Shown piece by piece: positions 36,391 to 48,034 of a DNA stretch of 64,000 bases. The stretch comes from Xestospongia bergquistia (taxonomy: Eukaryota; Porifera; Demospongiae; Haplosclerida; Petrosiidae): NCBI GenBank assembly GCA_963965975.1, contig OZ014425.1, positions 1,126,501 to 1,190,500 of the forward strand. Direction: 5' to 3'. Each line of letters begins with the position of its first letter. Within the stretch, counting starts at the first letter, position 1. Both the position numbers and the translations under genes were made by a program. The notes below the pieces were generated by a model. That model saw only the letters and a program-made list of their open reading frames with translations, had not been told where the DNA came from and made no database searches.

Positions 36391-39300
36391 ATGATTTTAT
36401 GGAACACCATCGTGGTGAGGTAAGAACTATTGATTTTGTATATAATATGGTAATAATTATGAATTATGATATAAATAGGGAATATAAAAAATTCTATTCT
36501 TTCATTAGCTGTACTCAGTTGATACCAGTAACCATTTGAAGGTATCTTCACATTTAACAATTGAAGGTATGTATGATACATAATGTAAAGTTAATGAATT
36601 CTCTATTGTATTTATTTGATGTTTAAGCATATACTCCTTCCTTACCTAAAAAATTCCTAGATTCTGGCTTCCATGAGGGCACCTCTTTATCTTCTCAATC
36701 TTCAATTGCTTCAAGTCATCTTTCATCTTTCTCTACTATTGACTCTGGATGTGATGTTCGAGGTGTACTTGACCCAATAAGTGAAGAAACCAGTTCTCTC
36801 CAAGTTTCTCTTAAGACTCAAACTGATTCAGCAACATTGTCAGGTAAGAACAGCTGTACAATCTATCAGTCTATTTTCTTTAATTAGTTCAGTATATCAA
36901 TCACTATATTTGTAATTAAAGTTATTTGTTGTAATACTTAGCTCTATTTTATCATAATATGTGACCTCTCTTTCTGCTACAATAGTGATTTATCATTCCA
37001 TAAATCAGTCATAACATGTTATTTCTGATCTGTCAATTAATGATAAAATCACATATGATTTTAAGTATGTCCCATTGTTTATACAACATCCTAATTAGCT
37101 AGTAAATTGTCTGTAGTAAAAAATGGAATGTCCCTTACGTCATATTAACTACCTTTTTATTAATCCCAGAGACCATACTTACTACTGGTCCAACAACACT
37201 TGTACAAGATGTTAAGTCAATACCACCTAATACTAAGGACACATCCACTCACTTAATTGATACTCTCCCATCCTCTCCACGTCCAGTACCTATGTCAATT
37301 ACTGAAGATTATAGTCAATACATGGAAGCATTCTTCAAGTTGTTTGCAAATGGTCTCAATCTACGAGAGGAGACTACTTATTCAGCCTTCAAGTAAGTAA
37401 AACTGCTATAAATACAACTCTTGATGTCTTAATCCTACTATAAAATAGGTTTACAAAACTTATTAAAACATTCATATTTGATGTGTATTAATTTTATTGA
37501 CTTTTCAAGCCATGTCCATTTAACTTCAATTTTGGTGTAAAAACTTGTAGTAGTACTTGCTAAATTCACTAAAATTTGTATGCAGAATTAATATAAATAC
37601 ATTATGTGTCATATTAGTTTTTACCTTTGAAATATTGAACACATTGAATTAGACTCTTATTGTTTTGTTACCAGTTCGACTTATTATTGTTAACTATTAT
37701 TTATCTGTCAATATAGAGTTGATGCTGTTGAAGCACTAGGATTTGGAATAAGGAGTGACCGTGTTATCCCTTGTGTCAAAATCTACACCAAGGAATCAGA
37801 AGATAAATGGGATTTGTTGAAGAAAGAAGTTGCTAAGTATATAACAGATGCTGCCAAGGAAACAGATAATGTGCTGTTGTCTCCAGAAGATTGTCTTCGA
37901 TGCCTGGAAGTGGATAATTTTAATAACTCCATTATCTATCCTGAAGAATTAATGGGTTATCCTGGAGAACAATTTATAGTGTCACGAGGAGCTGTCAAAG
38001 GCATTATTGGTTGTTACTTGAAGGCAGAACTCAAACTAGGCATCCAAGGAAGAACTATTTGTTTCACTAAACACTTTGCTTTGACTTGTGCTCACTGTGT
38101 AATTCCAGTTCACATCATTTCTGGACTGGTCCGTGATGCTCGAAACAATGTTGGTATTCAAAACAAAATCCAGCAGTATCCATTAACTGATCTCTACAAC
38201 TACATGTGGAAACATAGCTTGTATCAAAGCATGCTTCGGTATCCTCGTGATTACACTTCACACCAACAACAGAGTAAACCAAATGCATTCGATGGCTTTA
38301 ATGTTGACCAAGAGTTCTGTATGATACAAGGAGCATTATGTTTTGAAGAAATGCGTGCATTGATAAATGAAAAATTGGGCTATGATGATTATAAAACAAC
38401 TTGTCGACATGTTCAAAAGTACAAATATGTGTGTTCCAAATATGGTATGATACCTCGACGTTTCCATCTACCATTACCACATTACATTTTCAAAAATGAA
38501 TCCAATACTGGGCAGGTTGATTTTCATCTTCCTTTTAACATTGACATAGGCGTTTTGGAGATCAATGAAAACATGCCACAACTTGACTATACCCACTGCA
38601 TTGGAGCATCTTACCACTACATGTCTAACATTGGAGAGTTGTCTGGTAAACCTATGGCAATTGATGGTGCACCTTCTGCTTTAAGTAATAAGGAGTTAAG
38701 GAAGCCTCAGTTTCGACAGGAAATGAATCATGTTTTTCCAAGTCAATTATCTGAATACAGTAAACCATATGGGTTGGTAGACCCTAGAACAGCTTATTCA
38801 AGACAAGATAGTGTTACTTTGTCAGAAGGTTACCCATCTTTGACAATTAGTCCCAGTCCTACTGGGCATGGGTCCCCCATGACTCACTGTAAACTAGATT
38901 GCACCACTCTTTCTCCACCCGATCATCCTTTTTTACGATCCGCATCAAGAGACAGTGATTGTGAAGAATCTCTCTCATCTCCTGTAATAGGCGATGTATT
39001 AGGACATCAAACCATTGGTTCAACTACACAACAATTGCTTACCTCAGAACCTACTATTATAAGGGATCACATCCATTCTCCAGCTCAAAAAGAAACTCTT
39101 AAAACAGCTGTCAAGAAAAATATCAGCAAAGCTAGCAGTGGAATACTTGCATTTGGTCGCAAAATATTTGGAGTTAAAGAAGAGAAAAAGCTTCGACTAC
39201 ATGTTATGAGTCATCAAGCTAATGACAATTCACGTCCAGCAAGGAGAACTCTTGAGGTTAAAAACAAGGACTTTTGTTTGGAACTTGTCCATAGAAATCC

Positions 39301-39922
39301 AAACAATAGACAACAAAAGCGATCTTTTCCAACAATCAAATGGAAATCACAAGACGAGAATCATTTTATTGAGCCTGGTGATTCTGGCTCGTCTTTATTT
39401 GTTATTGTGAAAGATGAGAATGGGTCAGACAAACTTGTTTTACTGGGCATTGCTGGTTCAGCAACTACAGCATCTAGAATTGATTTCACAAAAGAAGTAT
39501 TGACCCCCGACCTCTTTCTTTACATGAGCTCTGAGTTAAGAAAACACCTTACTAATTATCCTAATTTGAATGATTTTATTAGTTTCTGTGAAACAGTTGA
39601 AAATCAAGTCCAGATTGACAAGGAGCTTTCCAAACTTGCCTCTCCTACTGATGATAAATTGATGTCACCAGAATATGCTCATTTGACAATTCCAAAGAGA
39701 AAAGAACAAATATGTCATGATATTCAAGAAAAGTCTCGGTTATTGAAAAAAATGGAAAGATCTGTTAAATTCCCATTCAGTTCTTTAGCAGCTGTTACAG
39801 AAGGTCACGTATCCTTTAAACTAACAGAATGTATTGAAGACTGTGCATCATCTCATTATGATCAACACGATGGACCCATTGTGGAGTTAAGACCAGAAAT
39901 GTGGGAACAATTGTGGTCATAA
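36391..39922 (+). CDS. Unrecognised large protein with a trypsin-like serine protease triad
   Basis: Predicted 908 aa from five exons: 36391-36414, 36509-36566, 36628-36843, 37170-37392 and 37717-39922. All phases match. No signal peptide is visible (MILWNTIVLYSVDTSNHLK), so the protein is probably intracellular. A Ser/Thr-rich region precedes a small conserved-looking block (MEAFFKLFANGLNLREETTY to VDAVEALGFGIRSDRVIP). The C-terminal half carries a triad in the chymotrypsin-fold order: His about 300 in FALTCAHCV, Asp about 450 in DIGVLEI and Ser about 730 in EPGDSGSSLFV. The spacing is much wider than in secreted trypsins, with an insert of about 280 residues between Asp and Ser (SPSPTGHGSP and a basic region ILAFGRKIFGVKEEKK). 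The family is not recognised; proteolytic activity is inferred from motifs only. AATAAA lies at about 39977. Confidence 0.78.
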
Positions 39923-40381
39923 TAATGTAGTCTTTGGTAGTAATTTTGTGGTCTGTACATAATCACCAAATCACAAAATAAACTATTAAGATATCCAATA
40001 TAACACAGAGAAAGAAATGCACCTACCATTAGAAGCACATACAGACACAGCTATATCACTGTACAATAAATAGCAAATATTGTACAATACTCATTTGGTA
40101 GCTATTCTGGATCCCGTAGCTATTCTGGATCCCATAGCCATTCTTTGTATTTTTTTTAAACATAGACAATATATTTTGACAAGTACAGCGCATGTATTAC
40201 AATTAATATGGTCAATAATTAAAGATACACAATATAATACATAATATTCTTTTAAGTGCAACATAGGTTAGAAAATAACAGAATCGGGGTCATGTGATAC
40301 AATGTGATAATAATGATTTGACAGGAGATGATTCATATAATATATATGTATATTATATATATATATATATATATATAAGAA
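39923..40381. other. Convergent intergenic region with an AT microsatellite
   Basis: It lies between the stops of the protease-like gene and SPOP. It has three tandem copies of a unit near TAGCTATTCTGGATCCC (about 40100-40145) and a (TA)n run at about 40335-40377. Confidence 0.5.
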
Positions 40382-42937
40382 TTAGCTCGACAAACGTGGT
40401 CTTTTACGAGGTAAAGTAGACTGAGAACAAGCTAAAGCTTTAAATGCTTCAGCTACCAAACTGGGATGAGTTTGTATGAGTGTCTCCCAGCCCTTGGTTT
40501 CCATTACCTCTGATGCATGACTAAAAAACAAAGAAAGTGAATGTTGCAGTATTGATTGCACAAGATGTGTACGGTATACTGCAAAAATACATCTGACAAA
40601 GAAGAGCTTGAAGATGATGGTAAGCAGGTACACTTATATATGGTGAGGTCTCTGACCAACAGATCTGAAGTTCTTTAAAAGAAATCTATGCATGCACTCT
40701 TTTATTAGTAATTATGTACATATTACAGCAACTTCTACTGAAATTATCAAAGATTATTGCTTGTAAAGTGGAGGAACTCTTAGTGCCTTTCATCTTTTAG
40801 TGGATAATGTGTATAGACTTACCTGTTAATATAGTTCATGGCCATTGCTTTAAGTTGCTCAGCACTATGCAAGTCTGCCAATATAAGTGTCTCTGCCACG
40901 TTCTCTGTATTAAGATTGTTACATAAAGCTACCTCGCACATCTTTTTTAACCTCTCCAAATCATACTAAATGGAAAGATAAAGAGAAAGAATGGATATAA
41001 AAATAGAGAATGCAGAAACGACAAATGGCAATCTCTAGGTCAATGTATTGTATTCCTCACTTTGTCAGCTGCAGAAAGCAAAGCATCAGCCATTTTGTCC
41101 AAATTAGGAGCCTTCCCCGTATACATGTATGTAAGTAGTTCTGACATAACAGGTTGTTCAACATCTGTAATCTCAACACGATTCTGAGAGATAAAAACAC
41201 ATCACATCACTGATAATATGGCATAGCATCTATGATATTATAAGGGAGCAATGTCATATGATACCTTTCTACTCTCTTCCATACTATGCTCAAACATTGC
41301 ATTAAAAACTGGAGATCTAGCTATAATAAGAGAATTATGACCTAATAAACTTTACAAATGGTAATGTGTCTATACCTGCTAATATCGCTTTATGAGCTTT
41401 GAACTCAGCTCCGCCTACTGATAGTGTAACATCAGAGAATTGGCCTTTCTCAATGAGCGTGTCCATGTCACTTGCAAGATTACAGTCAGGTACTACAGGA
41501 CGTTGGCCAAGACTTGTAGTACCGCTAGTATTAACAGCATCAGCAACTACACTTACCTAAAAGAGAGGGAGGGAGGGAGGGAGGGAGGGAGAGAGAGAGA
41601 GAGAGAGAGAGTACATTAGTACATTGCTTAGTTAATTGCACTTACTTCACAATATATTGTTAATTTATCCTCTGGTAAGAGTCCATTTGTATCATCAAAT
41701 AAAAAATCTCTCCTAATAAACTTTTTAAAGCCCCAATCTTTGCCTCGAACAAAACGATAGGCTCGTTGAGACTCTAAAGGAAGACAACAAGGACACAAAT
41801 TTAGAAATCCAATGAGTCAATGTACATCACATTGTACAATATTACCATCAAACATAACAGCATTACTCAGCTTGTAATAAGATCCTATTTAGGCTATTTA
41901 GGCTATTAATCTCCTGAATATATGTCATTGATATCTGAGATTACATTTCAAGTGAAGCATTTCTACTAGTAGCAGAACACAAAACTATAAATACTACTAG
42001 TTGGGTAACAACTCAATCAGGACAATGCATTATGTCAAGACTAAACAAAGACTATAGTCACAATAAATAAGGAACTTAATACTATATTTATACTAGGTAT
42101 TACTGACCCATGGCTTTTCTCTCTTCTTTCTTGTCATTCAAAATTGAGAACTTAAACTTTGCTCTAACTTCACTTTTGTCACCACTCATCAATAAGAGAT
42201 AGAGAGAGAGGTAGTCTCGACTCTCTTCATCTAGACCTTTTGGATTGACTCGAAGACACCTAACCAGAGAGAACAGACCAAAACAATAAGATAAAACAAT
42301 AAACAACTTGTTTAGCAGTCTTGCTTAGTTCACCTCAATAGAAAATGACTAACTACAAAATAGCTTTGTATTATGTATCTCCAACAAACCACTGCTAATG
42401 GGCAATCTTCTGTTACTCAAAAAGCTACTTACACAGTAACATTCAAAATAACTAATGATCTATGACAATTACTTGTCAGTCCTTTCAGTAACAACTATCC
42501 CATTATTATAATTGCTACTACACACACATACACACAGAGAAGACCAGATGGGACAGGTTATCTCATAACACTGTTTGTACATATAGAAATACAGGAAAAG
42601 ATCTAATTAACTCAATAACTAGGAAACCGAACATCAGTAATTACAAATATATAATTTATAGTTTAATTACATAGCTGGAATTACTTATTATTCATCTGTC
42701 CATCCATTCATCCATCCATCCATCCATCCATAATAATAGCTCATACCATTTGAGACTATCTCCTTGACCTGAGGAAAATGGAGAACTCCGTAAAGCTTCA
42801 CCAATTTCCTCACGACAGAAACTGAAGTTATCAATTGTCCACATGTACGAGAACTTTATAACTTTAACATGTGTATAGCACCAATTTTCAGCAACTGGTG
42901 TACCACTGGTATCCATGGGTGATAATGCCAGTGCCAT
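40382..42937 (-). CDS. SPOP: Speckle-type POZ protein (MATH-BTB cullin-3 adaptor)
   Basis: SPOP recruits substrates to CUL3 ubiquitin ligases: the MATH domain binds substrates and the BTB domain binds CUL3 and dimerises. The ATG at 42937 starts [20 protein letters not shown]. The MATH domain includes [53 protein letters not shown] and [11 protein letters not shown]. The BTB domain includes [37 protein letters not shown] and KNRVEITDV. The BACK-like end includes [20 protein letters not shown] and [14 protein letters not shown]. It terminates in [10 protein letters not shown], matching the nuclear-localisation tail, with stop 40382-40384. The intron at 41557-41645 has a (TC)n/(CCCT)n microsatellite as its sense-strand polypyrimidine tract. 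Length and order fit the family. Confidence 0.95.
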
Positions 42938-43500
42938 AGTAACAGGAATATATTCACTGTAGATAGAGTCAAAAATCAAAATATCGTTACAGCTAGATAA
43001 TTTCATATAATAAGTTATAAAAGGAGCATAGCAGCTGTGACAATAATTCAATGACAAGGGACTCACATTTATACTGACGTATCGTCAGGTTTTCGCGATC
43101 TCTTGTATCAATAATGCAAATTTGAAGTGGAAAAAGTTGCAATATTGCTGCTCTGATCTCTAGGAACTCTTATCTTGTTGCTGATGTGACTCTTCAGCTT
43201 GCTAAAGATCTGGACAGTTGCCTGCCCCGACCTACCATCGCAACCAGAATTTCAATATTATTTTCGATGTAAACATTATCGAATAATTAGATATGTCAGT
43301 TAACAGAATACAAGAGTATTTATGGTACAGAATAGACCAAGAGTAGGGAAGATTAATGTGAATGTATGAACTTTATTTATTTATTATTTTATAACCCCAT
43401 TTGAATTTCACAACAACTGTTGCTGTCCAGCCTCAAGAATGTCATTAAAATAGAATGTAAATGATTTTAAAAGAAATGATCTTTAAAGTGACACTGATCA
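42938..43500. other. Intergenic region, SPOP start to tetraspanin stop
   Basis: It holds the SPOP 5' region (minus strand) and the tetraspanin 3' UTR. No separate feature is supported. Confidence 0.4.
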
Positions 43501-44798
43501 TCAAAGAATAGCTTGAGGATTAATAAAGGGGTCTTTCTCATTACGATATCGGAAGGTAAGGAAAATACCTATGATCTGTAGAGAGAGAGAGAGAGAGAGG
43601 AATGTCACAACTTACATGTAGTAAACATTACTGACCTGTGTAAAACTGAATACCAATCCAAATCCCCCGGACAGTCTAATTGTTCGATCTACAGCATTCT
43701 TCCATGCATCGTAACATGGAGTACAGTGAGGACAGGTATCATCTTGACCATTATAGTTTGGATTAGAGGGAGAGTCAGAACAACACATCTGTTGAGAGAG
43801 AGAGAGAGAGAGAGAGAGATTAACACTAAACCAATTATCAGAAATGATAAGGTTTTAATCTGTTATTAACAAGTTATTATGAAAGCATCTTACTCCTGGT
43901 TTCGTCAAGATATTAGTATTACACGAAGGGTGTTGATCACCATGAGAAGCACCTTGGTTATCTTGAGTAATATTATTAAATCCGCAACAATCCAAAGCAT
44001 TTTGTATCGCCGTCTTATCTTCGTCACTCAATGAAACCCAAGTGTTAGCTAAGAACTGTTGTTGTAATGTGGGCGGAGTAACAAGAGCAGCAACAGACAC
44101 AGCAAACATTAGAAGTAGAGACATACCAAGAATGATCATATACTGTCAAAAATTAGTCAAGAAAAACAATGATTGTGACATGTAACTCTCTCTTTCTCTC
44201 TCTCTCTCGGCTCATTAGAGTTTTCCTAATTACACTATTAACACTAATTCAGTATGACATATGTAGACGCAACCATATTGCAACACCCACCCACATGTAC
44301 ACAGTATAACAATACAATAAAATAAATATTTATATAATTCAATATAAAATTATGTAACACACAATATGTCTGCGTTAAATTTAGTAGAACATGTATTTCC
44401 TTATTCTTTACATACCTGATCAATCAGGTTGCTCATATGCTAAATCATTTTCATTAAATTTTAGCTATAAATATTTAAATGTTACTTGATTACAGATAAG
44501 TATATGAGGATACAAAGAAGAGAATTACTTGATTGTGTCTAGCAGCCCCAATCAGACCAAAAATGGCAATTAGAACAAGAATAGTACCACATATTGCTGT
44601 TCCTATGAGAATGTGAGGTTCAGTAAAGTAGGCCAGGGTCTTAGATGCTATTGCAAGTCCAATAAGAATGACACCCAAAGTCTGGAACACAGTGAAACAA
44701 CCAATTTATCTAAGTAATGATCAACTTACTATATAGAAAATGTTTAAAATAATTAGACTCCATCTGAGACAACCAAAACTGCACAGTTTCATTGCCAT
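43501..44798 (-). CDS. Tetraspanin (TSPAN13/31 type)
   Basis: Tetraspanins organise membrane microdomains and traffic partner proteins. Five exons are seen on the minus strand; the first two are 44730-44798 and 44529-44681. The ATG at 44798 starts MAMKLCSFGCLRWSLIILNI. Four membrane segments are visible: LIILNIFYITLGVILIGLA, LIGTAICGTILVLIAIFGLI, YMIILGMSLLLMFAVSVAAL and FGLVFSFTQIIGIFLTF. The large loop has the hallmark CCG (ALDCCGFNNITQ), further Cys pairs (MCCSDS, CPHCTPC) and an N-glycosylation site. The C-terminus FRYRNEKDPFINPQAIL closely resembles the RNQKDPRANP end of TSPAN13/31. The stop is 43501-43503. Two introns have (TC)n sense-strand tracts at their acceptors. Confidence 0.9.
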
Positions 44799-45091
44799 AC
44801 CTCAGAGCTACACCTAGCCACACCTATCTGTTTATTCAATTAAAGGTGTGGTCAAATTTTGAGCTCCACCTACAAAGCTGCATTCTTTAGATTCTTGTGT
44901 TTTGCAGACATAATCTTTGCTTTGTGGTTAAGGATATTTTTAGCGCAGTTTCTACACGGATTCCTTCTCTGCTGAACTGATCTTCTCCAATCTATAAGCT
45001 GAGTGCTTGCAATCTCGGAGTCCCTACTTCCAGCCCTTCCCTTCTGATAGTAAAGTTGAATATATTCACAGCCCTTCCGTCTAGATAAACA
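44799..45091. promoter_or_regulatory. Divergent promoter, tetraspanin / myosin light chain
   Basis: About 290 bp separate the tetraspanin ATG and the first myosin light chain ATG. It holds AGGTGTGG-like words and no clear TATA box. Confidence 0.35.
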
Positions 45092-46984
45092 ATGGTGGTA
45101 AGCATACTATATAATTATACACACACCATCACGTAACTATAGACGTCAGTATATTGTGGTACACCCCCCTTTTGACTCATCTAACAAGTTTTGCGTTTAC
45201 ACGAACGCCTGCCCTAGTTTGCCTTTCAATCAAATTTTTGCTCTAAAGAAATGGCCAACCAACATCTTGTAAGTTGAATCTAGAATGTTTTATGTCCACA
45301 ATAAGGCTTTTTGAGACAGTGACTACAATTTTAAAGGAGAAAGAGAGATTATGTAATTTTAACTTTTCTATATTTAGGACCGTATCACAGAAGATCAAAC
45401 AGTAGGTAAGTCAGAATAGTTGTGGAATCTGAAAGCTCCCACTATCATAGTACCCAATGTCAAGTGATCATAATTTGTCAGAGATATAATAATCTAGAGT
45501 CATTATTAGTTATAATATTTGCTTAATTTACATGCTATAAATATACATCGATCATCATTATTGTTTTGTCTAATTTGATTTGATTATACTGAGAAACACC
45601 CACTGAGCTATTAAAATATAATCTTATTAGATTGTGGTAGCTAGCCAGAGAAGGTTATCCAATTAATGTATAAAACAGTCTAATGGCTATTATTAATGAT
45701 CTGTTATTTGTGCATCACTAACACCATGACTACAATCATTGGATATTGTAAATAAAGCTATTGGGAGGTTGCTTGAATGAGAGATATTATGACCATATTT
45801 GGTCAAACTATGAGTACAGCTGTCATGCTAATATACTAATTTCTAGAACTATATACTACTTTAGTAGAGAAGTACACTGTATATATATAATTACTGCTTA
45901 TTAATAGGCTATTGCCTATAGTAATGTTTATATTATAGTTGGAGCCATATTTTAATAGGTATTTGAGTAGGTATGTGAAACTAAGATGTCCTATCACTGA
46001 ATAACAGCTGGTGTTCATAGATCAATCATTATTTGTTGTATTCCCAAAATTTGATATATCTACATTATGTACGTATTAGTAAATGAACAGTTACTAATTA
46101 ATAAGTTACTACCCACTTAACAATATTATTATAATAACAGTTTCTGAGAAGTCAACATCTGTTGCATTCATGTATAACCTTAACAGAGTCATATAATACA
46201 TGTAGTGTGATATCATATCAAACAACATTATGTCATTGTTTAACATTACATTGTAATAAAAATATCTGTATGTAATCACTTAAGGAGGAAATGTATTTGA
46301 TACACATATACTGTTAAGCTACCCTCACAGTAACACATAATAAGAATGACTTATACCCATTAATACTGACATATGCTTTTATTTTTTAGAGTATAGAGAT
46401 GCTTTTGCTCTCTTTGACAAGCGAGGGGATGGAAAAATAGACTCAGATCAAATTGGTGATGTCCTAAGAGCACTTGGTCTCAATCCAACAGAAGCTGAAG
46501 TCACAAAAATAGTCCAAGAAATCGATCCTAAAGGTAGTGATCCACAATTATAGAATTCACAATTAATGTTTTTAGTTATAAATTTCTATATCTTACTTTT
46601 TTCTTGTTCAGGGAGCAAGAGGGTTACATTTGAAGAATTTCTACCATGCTTCTTGTCATGTAGTCAAAAGAAGGAACAAGGCTCTATGGAAGATTTCATT
46701 GAAGGATTACGAGTGTTTGATAAAGATGGCAATGGATTTATTAATTCAGCTGAACTACGTCATGTATTGACTAGTCTTGGTAAGTTTAACTAGTGAAGTA
46801 GCATGGATCTATTCAGTCTATTAGGAGAGAAGTTGACTGATGAGGAAGTAGATACATTGCTTCAAGGTGTTGAAGATGGCCAAGGACAAGTTAATTATGA
46901 AGGTATGTTACAAATGTAGTTATAATTAAGTAACTGTTTTATATTTTCCCTCTAGAATTTGTCAAAATGGTGATGTCTGGATGA
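45092..46984 (+). CDS. Essential myosin light chain (MYL6-like), two alternative first exons
   Basis: Essential light chains wrap the first IQ motif of the myosin II lever arm. The common exons encode [83 protein letters not shown] and [13 protein letters not shown], with TGA at 46982-46984. Two short first exons can splice to them in phase 0: 45092-45097 (ATG GTG, then GTAAGC) and 45251-45268 (MANQHL, then GTAAGT). EF-hand loops are partly degenerate, but the third ([12 protein letters not shown]) keeps all canonical ligands, unlike vertebrate essential light chains. Total length is about 150 aa. Orthology to essential light chain over calmodulin rests on RALG.NPT and the GEKLTDEEV block. 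Confidence 0.92.
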
Positions 46985-48034
46985 AGTAATTTTCTTAATA
47001 ATTCTATTGACTACCATATTAGTTTTTATGTGTAGTAGGATAATTGTTGTACTGTCTGTTAAATATTGATAGCTGGCATCAACAGTTCGTAGCATCATAG
47101 TTCACTTTTTGTTCAAATTTTCTTCAACAAAATTTTAAAATTAAATTTTAGAAAATTAGCAATAATTATAATTATGATTCTAGTTAATGCCCATATGGGT
47201 GGGGCCAACATTGTTTAAAACTATATAGACTTGTAACATTCATTCCACAAAAAAATGGGTCAGATTATAACAGCACACTTTCTCCACTATATGACATGTT
47301 ATGGCAACTAACACCACCCAATCAGTATCACCATTAAAGGTTTTCTAATCAAGTGTGTCCCTGTAAGCAAGGACAAGTTATTAAGAGTTAAAGTTACAAT
47401 TCAAACAAACCCACTTAGCATTAATTACATTCTTAAGAAACAAACTGTATGGATTAATTGTAGTAGTATTGGTGATCAACAGTAGTCCATCCTGTCATAT
47501 AGCAGGAGAAGGAAGTGCTATTATAACAAGATCCAATTTCCTCTGGGCACTAAATGGGATACATGTTCTTATTACAAAGTGAACTAGTACCAAATCAACC
47601 CTTTGTACAACTACCTTATCTTCATAAGATATCACATCACCACAATTTAAAGTCTGTAAAATGAGAGAAAAGAAGCAACTTCTTTCAATAATAGCTAATT
47701 ATTACAAAATTAATAACTTAAGATGATACAGTTCAGAGCAAATAGACAAAGGGGAGAGAGATGGTGTGAAAAATGACAACATGCAAGGAAACCCACCATA
47801 TTTCAGGCCAATTAAAACATTATCATAAAATTATGAGTCAGAGCAGGTGAGGAACAGAACAGGATAATGATCTGGAATGGTCATGGAAGAAAAGAAAAGC
47901 ACAATCGTCCACGACAAACACACATACATACATTCACACATAACACTAAAACAATTGAGTACTTAATATATAAACGTCTTACAATTTGTACATCCAATCA
48001 GTTTTAGAGTTTAAATAAGTTTGGAAAAGGCAGG
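46985..48034. other. Convergent intergenic region
   Basis: The region lies between the myosin light chain stop and the CREBZF stop and contains no exon-like ORF. It presumably holds both 3' UTRs. Confidence 0.4.
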
